This document shows positions 31,476 through 47,609 of a stretch of DNA of 64,000 bases, piece by piece (the stretch's first letter is position 1; each line of letters opens with the position of its first letter). The stretch spans positions 992,001 through 1,056,000 of the forward strand of contig CAWBZB010000004.1 in the NCBI GenBank assembly GCA_963793105.1, written 5' to 3'. This stretch comes from UBA10649 sp963793105 (lineage in GTDB: Bacteria; Actinomycetota; Actinomycetes; S36-B12). Made by a program: the position numbers and the translations under genes. The notes below the pieces were generated by a model. The model did not search any database. It saw only the letters and a list, made by a program, of their open reading frames with translations, and had not been told where the DNA came from.

Positions 31476-32101
31476 ATGGACGACAACTCAGTGGTCGGGC
31501 CGCTCGATCGCGCGATGCTGGACACGGCCAACGACGCGCTGGTGGCCGCCTTCCTGGACGATTCGATGGTCGGGTGGTGTTCCCCGATCCCGCTACCCGG
31601 GGGCGCGGTCTGCGCCGGCTCCAGCGGGTCCCGCTCGAGTACGGGCTGCGCTTCGGCTACGTCCGGCAGTCCGACGAGGGCCGGTGCGTCGCGATCTGGG
31701 TCCCGCCCGGCGTGCCGATGTCCCCCTGGCGGATGGTTCGCTCCGGCATGCTCGCCGTGCCCCTGCGGACCGGGCTGGGGCCCCTGGCCCGGTTCGGGGG
31801 CGCCGGCGGGGTCATGGACAAGATTCACAAGCGGCACATGCGCGGGCCGCATTGGGAACTGCTGATCGTCGCGGTGGACCCCGCACTTCAGGGCCAGGGG
31901 CGTGGCAGCGCACTCGTGCGCGACGGGCTGGCACGGGCTGATGCGGCGGGGCTGCCGTGCTACCTCAACACCAACACCCCCGCCAACCTGCCGCTGTACG
32001 AGCGGCTCGGGTTCACCGTGCTTGAGCAGGCAACCCTCGGCAAGGACGGGCCGCCGGCGTGGGCGATGCGCCGGGACGCCACCGCGCAGACCCCCGCCTG
32101 A
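31476..32101 (+). CDS. GNAT family N-acetyltransferase with apparent frameshift
   Basis: This is an acetyl-CoA-dependent acyltransferase-like protein. From the ATG at 31476 (MDDNSVVGPLDRAML, with a GGAG upstream) the frame runs to about 31578; restoring one missing base gives WVFPDPATRGR and continues to 32101, about 208 residues. The acetyl-CoA loop VDPALQGQGRGSALV and the C-terminal NTPANLPLYERLGFTVLE are typical of GNATs. The substrate is unknown. It lies alone on the plus strand between the str promoter and a convergent membrane protein. Confidence 0.8.
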
Positions 32102-32175
32102 CCGCGGCCGCGCCCGACCTGGGCCTGGATCCCCATGAGGCTCAGGGATCGCACCGCTGGGGTCGTGCGTGGGAC

Positions 32176-32728
32176 CTAGTTCGTCCCGTTCATCGAACCG
32201 GCCACGCCGACGAGGACCAGGAAGAACAGGCCCACGACGATCGCGGCCGCCCAGACGCCGATGTTGACCCACGACACGATGCGCGCGGCCGTGACCAGCC
32301 CGGTCCCTTGGATCTTCCCGCCCGAGGCCGAGATCTCCTTGCTCGCCATGGAGGCCAGCACGAGGGCCACGATCGCCGGGATGATGGGGCAAACCGCCCA
32401 CGACACGATCGACAGGATCAGCGCGATGATCGCGTTGCTGGAGGTCTCGGCGGGCGGCGGGTAGGCCGGTGCAGCCTGCTGCCGGGTACGCGGGCGGCGG
32501 GTACGCCGGTCCCCCGGGCGGCGGGTAGGCGGCCGGCCAGGCGGCAGGGGCCTCCTCGGCCGGCGGATATGCGGGCGGCGGGGCCTCCCCGCCAGCAGAC
32601 GTCGCCGGGGCGGCGGCTTCCGAGGGAACCTCCGCAGTCGTCTCCGGCGGGGGCGGGAACCCCTCAGTGGCCGGCGGCACAGCCGCAGTCAGATCGGGTT
32701 CGGGTGTCTCTGGGGTCTGCTCGCTCAT
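32176..32728 (-). CDS. Proline-rich DUF4190-like membrane protein with apparent frameshift
   Basis: The ATG at 32728 begins a Pro/Ala/Glu-rich cytoplasmic-type segment of about 80 residues with repeated YPPP motifs. Two hydrophobic helices follow (NAIIALILSIVSWAVCPIIPAIVAL and IGVWAAAIVVGLFFLVLVGV), the DUF4190 layout. They are in a different frame; removing one base at about 32473 joins both into one protein of about 183 residues. Function is unknown. A TAAGGT box six bases before the ATG suggests a leaderless mRNA. Confidence 0.75.
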
Positions 32729-32779
32729 GGGTCAACCTTACCTGCCGCGAGGGCGGACCCACGGCCGGCTTCGGTGCGC

Positions 32780-32818
32780 GCAGAGGGGCCCGGACAACCT
32801 GTGTCCGGGCCCCTCTGC
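32780..32818 (-). terminator. Terminator of rpoC
   Basis: A perfect 17-bp inverted repeat (left arm starting gcagaggggcc at 32780, right arm ending at 32818) with a 5-base loop lies 9 bp after the rpoC stop on the minus strand. It is a strong stem without a long U-tract. Confidence 0.9.
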
Positions 32819-32826
32819 CTTGGCTA

Positions 32827-36699
<3,873 letters not shown>

Positions 36700-36762
36700 G
36701 TTGGGTGTCCTTCGCTTGTTTCGGTCTTCGGTCAGTTCGGGATGGGGGCGGTAGCCGGAGGG

Positions 36763-40227
<3,465 letters not shown>

Positions 40228-40634
40228 GATCAGTTCCTTCCACGGTGCGCTGCATCTGCCATGCGCCGCGCCCATGCCTGAGAGCCCCAGACTGTCAAAT
40301 CCGCCGATGGCGGCACTGACGGTACGGGTTCAGAAGGTTGGAGGGCAGCGCAAAGAAGCAGTCTACCCGGAGGGCACACCGCTGTCCACCCCGGTGGTGC
40401 GGCGACGCTCGCCCTCGACCCGGTTCGACCTCCCCGGCGGCGACAGCGAAGCAGTGCCGGAGCATCGAGCGGGTCCTCGTCGAGCGGGCCGGAGCCCCGG
40501 GACCAGCCGCACAATCGAAATCGTGCGCACAAAGATGGTGACGCCAGAAGGGCGAAACGTCAAGCACCATCGGGCTTTTGCCCGCTCTTGACACCGCGTC
40601 GTAACCATCCCGTGACCTGCAAATCCGCCGAGCC
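40228..40634 (-). other. rplL-rpoB intergenic region, gene-free part
   Basis: This stretch upstream of rpoB contains no supported gene. A TTGACG hexamer on the minus strand (40558-40563) could be the -35 of an rpoB promoter, but the nearest -10-like CATCTT (40532-40537) is 20 bp away, so the match is weak. Whether rpoBC is driven from here or from readthrough past the two hairpins is open. Confidence 0.4.
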
Positions 40635-40681
40635 CTGCAGGAATCGGGACCAAGGACCGCGGTTGGTCCCGATGCCTGCAG
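40635..40681 (-). terminator. Hairpin I between rplL and rpoB
   Basis: A 19-bp inverted repeat with one mismatch (left arm 40635-40653, right arm 40663-40681, 9-base loop) is the second structure met by transcription leaving rplL. It may be an attenuator or an RNase processing site. Confidence 0.7.
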
Positions 40682-40694
40682 GGGTCGGCGAATG

Positions 40695-40731
40695 CGAAGG
40701 AGGGCCGACCCGATGGGCCGACCCTCCTTCG
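40695..40731 (-). terminator. Hairpin II directly after rplL
   Basis: A 17-bp inverted repeat with two mismatches and a 3-base loop (left 40695-40711, right 40715-40731) starts 14 bp after the rplL stop. It is the first of two tandem stems and probably reduces transcription into rpoB. Confidence 0.75.
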
Positions 40732-40744
40732 TGCGTGCGGGGTA

Positions 40745-41131
40745 CTACTTCAGGGTGACCTTGGCGCCGGCGCCCTCGAGGGCCTCCTTGGCCTTCTCGG
40801 CGGTCTCCTTGTTGACCTTCTCCAGGATCGCCTTGGGAGCGGCCTCGACCAGATCCTTGGCCTCCTTGAGACCGAGGCTGGTGAGCGCGCGCACCTCCTT
40901 GATGACCGGGATCTTGTTGTCGCCGGCCGCCTCGAGGACGACGTCGAACTCGTCCTGCTCGGCAGCAGCCTCGCCGGCGCCGCCCGCGGGGGCAGCAGCG
41001 GCAGCCACGGCGACCGGGGCGGCCGCGGTGACGTCGAAGGTCTCCTCGAACATCTTCACGAAATCGGAGAGCTCCAGCAGCGTCATTTCCTTGAACGCGT
41101 CGAGAAGCTCGTCGGTGCTGATCTTCGCCAT
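40745..41131 (-). CDS. rplL: 50S ribosomal protein L7/L12
   Basis: L7/L12 is the stalk protein that recruits translational GTPases. The 128 residues comprise the N-terminal dimerisation helices (MAKISTDELLDAFKEM), an Ala/Gly hinge at about residues 38-58, and the C-terminal domain with EVRALTSLGLKEAKDLVEAAP. It follows rplJ by 45 bp. Confidence 0.98.
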   Translation of the reverse strand: MAKISTDELLDAFKEMTLLELSDFVKMFEETFDVTAAAPVAVAAAAAPAGGAGEAAAEQDEFDVVLEAAGDNKIPVIKEVRALTSLGLKEAKDLVEAAPKAILEKVNKETAEKAKEALEGAGAKVTLK

Positions 41132-41176
41132 GGTGGCGTCCTTTCAGGTAAATCCGGCCGAGGGCCGGGTGGGCAA

Positions 41177-41875
41177 TTAGCCCTCGGGGGTTTCCTCGAC
41201 GGCCTGCTCGGCGGGCGTCTCGGCTTCGGTGACGGTCTCTGCGGATGCATCGACGTCGGTGGTCTCCTCGGGGGCCTCGGTCGCGGCGGTCGCCTCGACA
41301 GGAGCCTCGTCGGCTGGGGCGGCGGCGTCCTCGACAGGTGCCGAGGCGGCAGCTGACGGATCGGCCTCGAGCTTGGCCTGAAGTGCGCCCAGGGCACGAG
41401 CGGTCTTCGAGAGCGGAGCAGCGAACAGGGCGGCTGCCTGCGACTGCTTCGCCTTCATCGCACCGGCGAGCTTGGACAGGAGCACCTCGCGGGACTCCAG
41501 GTCGGCCAGCTTCTGGATGTCCTGCGCGCTCAGCGCCTTGCCATCCATGATGCCGCCCTTGATGACCAGGGCGGGGTTCTCCTTGGAGAAGTTGCGGATC
41601 GCCTTGGCTGCGTCGACCGCATCACCCTTGACGAACGCGATCGCGCTCGGCCCGGCGAGGAGGTCGTCGACGCCGGTGACGCCGGCTTCCTTGGCTGCGA
41701 TCTTGGTCAAGGTGTTCTTGACGACCGCGTAGGTGACCGTGGATCCGAGCGAGCGACGCAGCGTCTTCAGCTGCGCGACGGTCAGACCCCGGTACTCGGT
41801 GAGCACTGCCGCGTGGGATTCGCGGAAGTGGTCGGCGAGCTCGGCGACGGTGTTCGCCTTGTTCGGCCGGGCCAT
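41177..41875 (-). CDS. rplJ: 50S ribosomal protein L10
   Basis: L10 anchors the L7/L12 stalk. The ATG at 41875, with GAAAGGAG upstream, gives MARPNKANTVAELADHFRES and 232 residues. The conserved body and the L12-binding helix end near residue 175; the remaining 57 residues are an Ala/Glu/Thr-rich acidic tail not needed in typical L10. A structured leader precedes the gene. Confidence 0.97.
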   Translation of the reverse strand: MARPNKANTVAELADHFRESHAAVLTEYRGLTVAQLKTLRRSLGSTVTYAVVKNTLTKIAAKEAGVTGVDDLLAGPSAIAFVKGDAVDAAKAIRNFSKENPALVIKGGIMDGKALSAQDIQKLADLESREVLLSKLAGAMKAKQSQAAALFAAPLSKTARALGALQAKLEADPSAAASAPVEDAAAPADEAPVEATAATEAPEETTDVDASAETVTEAETPAEQAVEETPEG

Positions 41876-41889
41876 GGGGCTCCTTTCAT

Positions 41890-42045
41890 GTCGCCCCAGG
41901 AATGCAGAACGCCCCGGCGCAGGCGCCCGGGGCGAGAACACGAATGCTCGTGCTTCTTCCAGTTCACCTGCGCGGGCCGCCCACGTTCGTGGGGCCTTCG
42001 ACCGGCTGCAGTCTCCTGCTGCCGGCGACCAGCGGTCTTCGGTAG
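41890..42045 (-). ncRNA. Ribosomal L10-type leader of the rplJL mRNA
   Basis: The region upstream of rplJ is rich in complementary segments and contains phrases recalling the known L10 leader of actinobacteria (CCGAAGACCG, then a GCAGGTGAACTGG near the end). Closer to the gene is an 8-bp perfect GC stem (41910-41917 with 41927-41934). In other bacteria the L10-L12 complex binds such a leader to repress rplJL. Boundaries are approximate. Confidence 0.6.
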
Positions 42046-42058
42046 GGGTGAGCGTACG

Positions 42059-42100
42059 CGACGGGCGGGCCGGGGCCAAATCGCCCCGGCCCGCCCGTCG
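42059..42100 (-). terminator. Terminator after the secreted hydrolase gene
   Basis: A perfect 18-bp G+C-rich inverted repeat (42059-42076 with 42083-42100) with a 6-base loop follows the hydrolase stop by 10 bp. It insulates rplJL from the accessory block. A TACGCT box just downstream (about 42052-42057) could be the rplJ -10. Confidence 0.9.
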
Positions 42101-42110
42101 GCAGGAACGG

Positions 42111-43838
42111 CTACTTCACCGTCAGCAGTGGTCGCGGAAGCTCAGGCGCCACGAAGGCTCCGTCGCCGTTCACTCCCACGGTCGACCACATCAGGGCGTT
42201 GGCCCTCTTGACGCCCTTGGTCCCGTTCTGGTTCATGATCCGGTTGAGCGCCGTGACCGCGTTCACGATCTGGACGCCGTCGCCGACCGCCCAGTTGCAG
42301 TGGCCCACGCCCGACGTCGCGCCCGCAGCCGAGGCCGCGGCATCCGGGCCCTTCGCGTCCGGTGCGAACTTGGTCCATCCGTCAGCCGGGGGAACCGTGT
42401 AGTACTCCCCCACCCGGGCGGTGACGCCCTTCTTCTTGGCCGACGCCTTGAGCCGCGAGGCGTACCAGCCGGTGTTGCCGGCGGGCACGATCGGGTCGTA
42501 GGTGTCGGAAATGAGCACCGTGGGCATGTGGAACACGCCCGCCGGCGCGGGCAGCGAACGCACGGCCTTGACGGCCGCCGCACTCGCACGGAAGCGGGCC
42601 GTTGTGCTGCCCTTGGTGGAGTCGAGTGCCGCCAGCATGGTGTTCAGCGGACTGGCGATCACCGTCGTCGCGTTCAAGGTGTCGCCGAACTCGCCACGCT
42701 GCTCGTCGGTGAGCAGCTTCGTGTAGGACACCTTCACGTTGTCGGTGAAGTTGGCCGACTGGCCCGCGGGAATGCCGGCGATCAGGCGCGCCCGCTGCTC
42801 GAGGTCGTACCGCACCATGATGCCCAGAGCCGCGGCCGCCCCCACGTTCTGCAGCATGGCTGCCGCTGAACTCGCGCCCGCGGATGCCGGCTGGTAGCCG
42901 CCCGCGAGGGCAGCCGCCGTGCCGAGCGTCGCGAAGGCGGGGTTCACGGTCACGCCGTCGTAGACCGACGAGACCGTCGGCTCCCCGGCCATCAGACCCC
43001 CGAGCAGATTGGCCTGCGCGATCGGGTAGCCCAGCGAGGAGGTCGACAGGGCGCCCGATGCCACACCGCCCAGCGTCTGCAGGACCGTCGCCAGGTCGGT
43101 GAGCGCCTCGGCGTAGCTGCCGTAGTTGGCCACCTTGAGGTTCGGTGCGATGAGCGACTTCCAGGTGAACAGCACCGTCATCGCGTTGGCCATGGCGGTC
43201 TCGGGACCGGCGAGGACGCCGCAGGTCGGCAGCAGGCCGGCGACCTTCGACGGGTTCCTCTCCGCGACCGTCGCCGCGACGAAGCCACCGAACGACTCGC
43301 CCCACACCACGATCTTCTTGGCGCCCTTGATGGCGCCGGAATTGATGTGCCGGATGAGCAGTTCGTCGGCCTGGACCGCCTCGGGCGAGGACCAGCCCTG
43401 ACGGGCGTAGCCGACGCCGCTCAGCGCGTATCCCTGCGAGAGCAGCGCCTGGGCGATCGTGTCGTTCTGCGCCACATCAGCCGTACCCGCACCGATGTAG
43501 GCGACATCGGTCCCGAACGTCGGCGTGAAGGCCGGGAACGAGATCTTCTGGTAGCTCGGGCTCGCGGCGAGCCCGAGCGGAACCGCCAGGGCCGCCGGGA
43601 TCGGAGTGGAGATCCGGTAGCCGTGGTTCCAGAGCATGACCGTTCCGTTGAACTTCTCCGGCATCCGGATCTTGAATGCGGTGCTCCCGAGGGAGCCGGT
43701 GAGCGCACCCTCGCAGGTGGCGCCCAGCTGACAGGCGGTGGTCGCCGCCTGCGCCGGCGAGACCGCCGGCGCCGCGACCAGGAGGAGCCCGGCCGTGGTG
43801 ATCGCCGCGACGATCCGGCGCGTGAACGTTGTCTTCAT
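42111..43838 (-). CDS. Secreted alpha/beta hydrolase
   Basis: This 575-residue protein has a Sec signal peptide (basic MKTTFTRR, hydrophobic core, likely cleavage after AQA at residue 31). The nucleophile elbow GESFGG places Ser182; Asp is in ISDTYDPIVP and His in SGVGHCNW, completing a catalytic triad. The arrangement resembles secreted peptidases and esterases, but the substrate cannot be inferred. It lies 12 bp after livJ and probably shares its transcript, suggesting it supplies a product taken up by the ABC system. The neighbouring stop is followed by a strong terminator. Confidence 0.85.
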   Translation of the reverse strand: MKTTFTRRIVAAITTAGLLLVAAPAVSPAQAATTACQLGATCEGALTGSLGSTAFKIRMPEKFNGTVMLWNHGYRISTPIPAALAVPLGLAASPSYQKISFPAFTPTFGTDVAYIGAGTADVAQNDTIAQALLSQGYALSGVGYARQGWSSPEAVQADELLIRHINSGAIKGAKKIVVWGESFGGFVAATVAERNPSKVAGLLPTCGVLAGPETAMANAMTVLFTWKSLIAPNLKVANYGSYAEALTDLATVLQTLGGVASGALSTSSLGYPIAQANLLGGLMAGEPTVSSVYDGVTVNPAFATLGTAAALAGGYQPASAGASSAAAMLQNVGAAAALGIMVRYDLEQRARLIAGIPAGQSANFTDNVKVSYTKLLTDEQRGEFGDTLNATTVIASPLNTMLAALDSTKGSTTARFRASAAAVKAVRSLPAPAGVFHMPTVLISDTYDPIVPAGNTGWYASRLKASAKKKGVTARVGEYYTVPPADGWTKFAPDAKGPDAAASAAGATSGVGHCNWAVGDGVQIVNAVTALNRIMNQNGTKGVKRANALMWSTVGVNGDGAFVAPELPRPLLTVK

Positions 43839-43850
43839 CAGGATCCCTAT

Positions 43851-45137
43851 CTACGGGAGGAGCTTGCGGGTCGGCGCGCCTGGGCGGAACGTGGCCTTCT
43901 TGGCCTTGCCCGTCGCGGCACTGGTGGCGGTGAGGATGTAGCTGGTCTTGCGCACCAGCTGACCGGACCCGTTGTACTGGCCCATGTAGTAGCCCGTGAG
44001 TCCCTGATGCGATCGAGAGTTGATGACCATCGGCACGACCGCCGCTGAGCGGAACGAGGAGGCCTTGGTCTGGAGCGCGTTGATCAGGCCCTTGCGGGTC
44101 AGGTTGCGGCCAGCCGCCTTGAGCGCCTGCGACAGCACGTAGGCGGTGTTGATGCCGTAGAAGGTGTAGAAGTTCCAGGGCAGCTTGTTCTTGTCGGCGA
44201 TGACCTTCATCTGGCTGACGTAGGCGTTGCGGGTGTCCTGGATGGGGACGAGGAAGCTCGGCGAGTAGATCCCGTTCAGCAGCGCGTTCGTGCTCGAGCC
44301 CAGGGACGATCCCAGGACCGACGGGTCGGAGCCCACCGAGGTGATCATCCAGGTCGGCCGGAAGGCGGCCCGGGCGGCAGTCCCCAGCATCTGCGCCGTC
44401 GCGGAGGTCACCCCGAAGAACACGACGAGCTGGCAGCCGGCGGACTTCATCTTGGTGATCTGCGAGGTGAAGGGGGCGACCTGCTGGCCGGAGAAGTACG
44501 ACACCGTCGTCGCGAACGTCATGCCCGCGGCCTTGAAGCCCTTCTCCGCGTTCTCACCGAACTCGCCGTCCTGGAAGAACAGGCAGCGCTTGAGCCCCTT
44601 CAATGCGGAAGCGCCCTGGATGTACGAGGCCATGACCTTCGCCTCCACGACATAGGAAGGGAAGTACGGGAACGTCGTGGGGTACTTGCGCGGGTTGTCG
44701 AAGTTAGACGATCCGGTGTTGACGAACACGTCGGGGATGCCGCGTCGGTTGAGGTCGGCCACGACAGCGGAGTGCGTCGGGGTACCGAGGGCGCCGAACA
44801 TCATGAAGATCTTGTCGCGCAGGATGAGCTCGCTCGTCGCGCTCTTGGTCTTGGCCGGGTTGTACTGGTCGTCCTTGACCACGTACTTGATCTTGCGGCC
44901 GTTGATCCCGCCGTTCGCGTTCACGTAGTTGAAGTACGCCTGGGCCGCCGGCGCGACGTCCTTGTAGCCCGGGGAGGCGGGTCCGGTGAGCGGTGTCGTC
45001 GTGCCGATGACGATCTGGGTGGAACTGACCCCGGGATCAGCGGTCGCGACCGCGGCCCCCGACGGTGCGGCGGTGGCGAGCCCGAGGGCCGCCACGACTC
45101 CGAAGGCGACCGCACGGGTCGCTACGACTCTGCTCAC
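43851..45137 (-). CDS. livJ: Branched-chain amino-acid-type ABC transporter substrate-binding protein
   Basis: This is a periplasmic-binding-fold protein (Peripla_BP_6 type) of 428 residues. The GTG at 45137, with GGAAGGGA upstream, begins an N-terminal signal sequence (ATRAVAFGVVAALGLATAAPSGAA) without a lipobox. The mature start IVIGTTTPLTGPASPGYKDV and NANGGINGRKIKYVV are typical of LivJ/UrtA-like receptors. The ligand may be amino acids, amides or aromatic acids. It follows livM by about 145 bp. Confidence 0.9.
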   Translation of the reverse strand: MSRVVATRAVAFGVVAALGLATAAPSGAAVATADPGVSSTQIVIGTTTPLTGPASPGYKDVAPAAQAYFNYVNANGGINGRKIKYVVKDDQYNPAKTKSATSELILRDKIFMMFGALGTPTHSAVVADLNRRGIPDVFVNTGSSNFDNPRKYPTTFPYFPSYVVEAKVMASYIQGASALKGLKRCLFFQDGEFGENAEKGFKAAGMTFATTVSYFSGQQVAPFTSQITKMKSAGCQLVVFFGVTSATAQMLGTAARAAFRPTWMITSVGSDPSVLGSSLGSSTNALLNGIYSPSFLVPIQDTRNAYVSQMKVIADKNKLPWNFYTFYGINTAYVLSQALKAAGRNLTRKGLINALQTKASSFRSAAVVPMVINSRSHQGLTGYYMGQYNGSGQLVRKTSYILTATSAATGKAKKATFRPGAPTRKLLP

Positions 45138-45282
45138 GGGATTCCCTTCCTCGGCCGGTGCTGGTCGCCGGCGACGTGTGAACGGCAGCGTCGCATCTGA
45201 CAGACCGCGCATCGCGGAACTGTCCCGGTGTCGTTCGAATCGGAACGTAGCCCCCGCTATCAGGTGATGCAACCGTTATGGA

Positions 45283-46704
45283 TCAACGCGATCGGGTCAG
45301 TTTTCTGGCCGCTCGTGCTGAGAGCGCTTGCAGGGTGCCGACGATTCCCCCGGGCGCGATGAGCACGACGAGGACCACGAGCAGCCCGTAGATGAGATTC
45401 GGCGCGTTGTTGGTGACCTGTTCGTCCCATCCCCGGTCGTTCGACAGGCTGAGGACGAACTCCGGAAGCCACACCAGCAGCACCGCTCCGATGATCGCGC
45501 CGACCAGCGAGGACCGGCCGCCCAGGACCACGCCGACCAGGAGGGAGAGCGAGAGGCCCAGGCCGTAGGCGCCGGGGCCGACGTAGGCCAGAATCTGCGC
45601 GAACACCGCCCCGGACAACGCGGCGAAGATGCTGCTCATGACGAAGGCCGACACCTTCGAGCCGGCCGGGGAGATTCCCGAAACCGCGGCTGCGACCGGA
45701 TCGTCCCGCACGGCCCGCCACACCCGACCCTGGCGACCGCGGACCAGGTTCAGGGCCACGAACCCGACGATGCAGGCGACGGCCACCGCCAACGATGCCT
45801 GCCACCGCTCGATGATGAACCCGACGTCGACCCCGTCGACATCGCCCGTCAGGTCGGCACCGCCGGTGTCGCCCCCCGTGAGGTCGAGGCCGGAGGCCTC
45901 CGGTGAGGCTCCCTCGGACGGGAAGTTGTCCACCGTCAGCAGGTCATCCGGGTTCACCGACGCCTCACCCGACGGGAAGTTGTCCACCGTCAGCAGGTCA
46001 TCCGGGTTCACCGACGCCTCACCCGACGGGAAGTTGTCCACCGTCAGCAGGTCATCCGGGTTCACCGACGCCTCACCCGACGGGAAGTTGTCCACCGTCA
46101 GCAGGTCATCCGAGCCAGCGGTGGCTCCGTCCGATTCCAGGGGCGCCTGGCCCGTCGGCAGCTCCTCGACGAACTGCTCGTCGTCGGCCTCGTCAACCGG
46201 CAGGTAGCCGCCATCCGGGTACGGAACCGTGATCTGCAGGCCGGTCTCGCCCCCGAACAGGTCCGGGAAGCGGTTGGCGATGGCCGGGATCCCGACGGCG
46301 ATGCCCAGGGTCAGGCCAGCAAGGTACGGGCCGCGCAGACGCGCACCGAGCACGCCGATGAGCAGGCCGAAGACCAGTCCGCCCGCCGCGGCGAACACCA
46401 TCGCCCAGATGGCGTTCATCGGGGTGCCCAGGATCGGCACGGTCTGCCAGTTCAACGTGGTGAGGGCGAACAGATAGCCGCCGATCGCCATCAGCGCCCC
46501 GTTGCCCAGCGACACCTGACCGGAGAGCCCGACGAGGATGACCATGCCGAACATCGCGGTGGCGTACATCGCCACGAGGGCGATGTAGTAGTTCGTCAGC
46601 GGGTCGACGGCACCGTTCACCCACGTCAGGCCCAGCCAGATGGCGAGGACAAGCGCGGCATGGAGGATCAGTCGGGCGCCCGGGAGGCGCGTGAGCTCAC
46701 GCAT
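45283..46704 (-). CDS. livM: ABC transporter permease LivM-like, with large acidic repeat insert
   Basis: This permease forms the membrane channel with LivH. The ATG at 46704 (MRELTRLPGARLILH) gives 473 residues, against about 300-400 for typical family members. The N-terminal helices include LVGLSGQVSLGNGALMAIGGY, and the C-terminal half has FVMSSIFAALSGAVFAQ and VVLGGRSSLVGAIIGA. Between them, about residues 155-300, is an Asp/Glu-rich hydrophilic insert that includes 3.6 copies of an 18-residue repeat (DDLLTVDNFPSGEASVNP). The insert follows FGGETGLQI, so it probably lies in an extracytoplasmic loop. Confidence 0.92.
   Translation of the reverse strand: MRELTRLPGARLILHAALVLAIWLGLTWVNGAVDPLTNYYIALVAMYATAMFGMVILVGLSGQVSLGNGALMAIGGYLFALTTLNWQTVPILGTPMNAIWAMVFAAAGGLVFGLLIGVLGARLRGPYLAGLTLGIAVGIPAIANRFPDLFGGETGLQITVPYPDGGYLPVDEADDEQFVEELPTGQAPLESDGATAGSDDLLTVDNFPSGEASVNPDDLLTVDNFPSGEASVNPDDLLTVDNFPSGEASVNPDDLLTVDNFPSEGASPEASGLDLTGGDTGGADLTGDVDGVDVGFIIERWQASLAVAVACIVGFVALNLVRGRQGRVWRAVRDDPVAAAVSGISPAGSKVSAFVMSSIFAALSGAVFAQILAYVGPGAYGLGLSLSLLVGVVLGGRSSLVGAIIGAVLLVWLPEFVLSLSNDRGWDEQVTNNAPNLIYGLLVVLVVLIAPGGIVGTLQALSARAARKLTRSR
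45917..46112. repeat. 54-bp tandem repeat inside livM
   Basis: The unit starts gacgggaagttgtcc at 45917, 45971, 46025 and 46079; the last is cut after 34 bp. The copies are identical, and the 54-bp period keeps the frame (18 residues). The exact identity suggests recent expansion. Confidence 0.98.
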
Positions 46705-46712
46705 GCGTCCCC

Positions 46713-47591
46713 CTAGACCGATCGGGCCTTGTTGTGGCCGAAGATCCCATCGGGCTTGATGGCCAGATTCAAGGCCAGCAGCACGAGCGCGATGACGGGA
46801 GCATTGGACGAGTCGCTGTAGCCGGACACCACGGACAGGACGAGGCCCGTCGCGATGCCCATCGACACGGCTCCGATGAGGCTGTCCAGGCCGCCGATCA
46901 CGGCCGCCGTGAACGCGAACACCAGCAGGATGTCGAAGCTGTTGGGTGACAAGGTGGACGTCGGCGCCACCAGGACGCCGGCGACTGCGCCGACGATCCC
47001 GGCCAGCGCCCACCCGATCGTGAGCGTCCTGCTGACCCGCACCCCGGAGAGCCGAGCCACCTCCGGATTGAAGGCCGTGGCACGCATGGACAGGCCGAGG
47101 TTGGTGCGGGTGAACAGCAACGTCAAGCCCACCACCATGACAGCCGCGAAACCGATGACGACGAGGTCATAGGCCGAGATCGGCCACTCCCGCCCGAAGA
47201 GGGTCAGGGCGGTGTTGCCGAACGGCTGGGGGTAGGCCTGGCTGTCGCCGCCCCAGATCATCCCGGCGGCCGCCTGCAGCGCGATCAGCACGCCGAAGGT
47301 GGCGATGATCGCGCCGGACGTGTCCATGCGCTGGACCGGGCTCAGCACGAGGTACTGCACGATGATGCCGAGGATCGCGCCGGCGACGATGGCTCCGGCG
47401 AGGGCGAGGATCCAGGAGCCGGTCAGCGTCTGCAGCGAGAGGGCGATGAACGTGGTGAACATCGCCTGCCCGACCTGGGCGAAGTTGACCACCCGGGTCG
47501 CCCGCCAGGTGAGCACCAGCGCGAGCGCCATCAGCGCGATGATCGCCCCTGAGCCGATCCCGCCCAGGACGTAGTCGATGAACTGAGTCAT
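46713..47591 (-). CDS. livH: ABC transporter permease LivH-like
   Basis: This 292-residue membrane protein pairs with LivM. It has about eight hydrophobic segments, starting DYVLGGIGSGAIIALMALALVL, with WRATRVVNFAQVGQAMFTTF and RATAFNPEVARLSGV, typical of LivH. It ends 8 bp before livM. Confidence 0.93.
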   Translation of the reverse strand: MTQFIDYVLGGIGSGAIIALMALALVLTWRATRVVNFAQVGQAMFTTFIALSLQTLTGSWILALAGAIVAGAILGIIVQYLVLSPVQRMDTSGAIIATFGVLIALQAAAGMIWGGDSQAYPQPFGNTALTLFGREWPISAYDLVVIGFAAVMVVGLTLLFTRTNLGLSMRATAFNPEVARLSGVRVSRTLTIGWALAGIVGAVAGVLVAPTSTLSPNSFDILLVFAFTAAVIGGLDSLIGAVSMGIATGLVLSVVSGYSDSSNAPVIALVLLALNLAIKPDGIFGHNKARSV

Positions 47592-47609
47592 GACCCAGCC
47601 TCGCGGGGA

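Noticed and set aside
45917..46112. CRISPR-like direct repeats
   Set aside because: Units are contiguous with no spacers and are in frame within livM.
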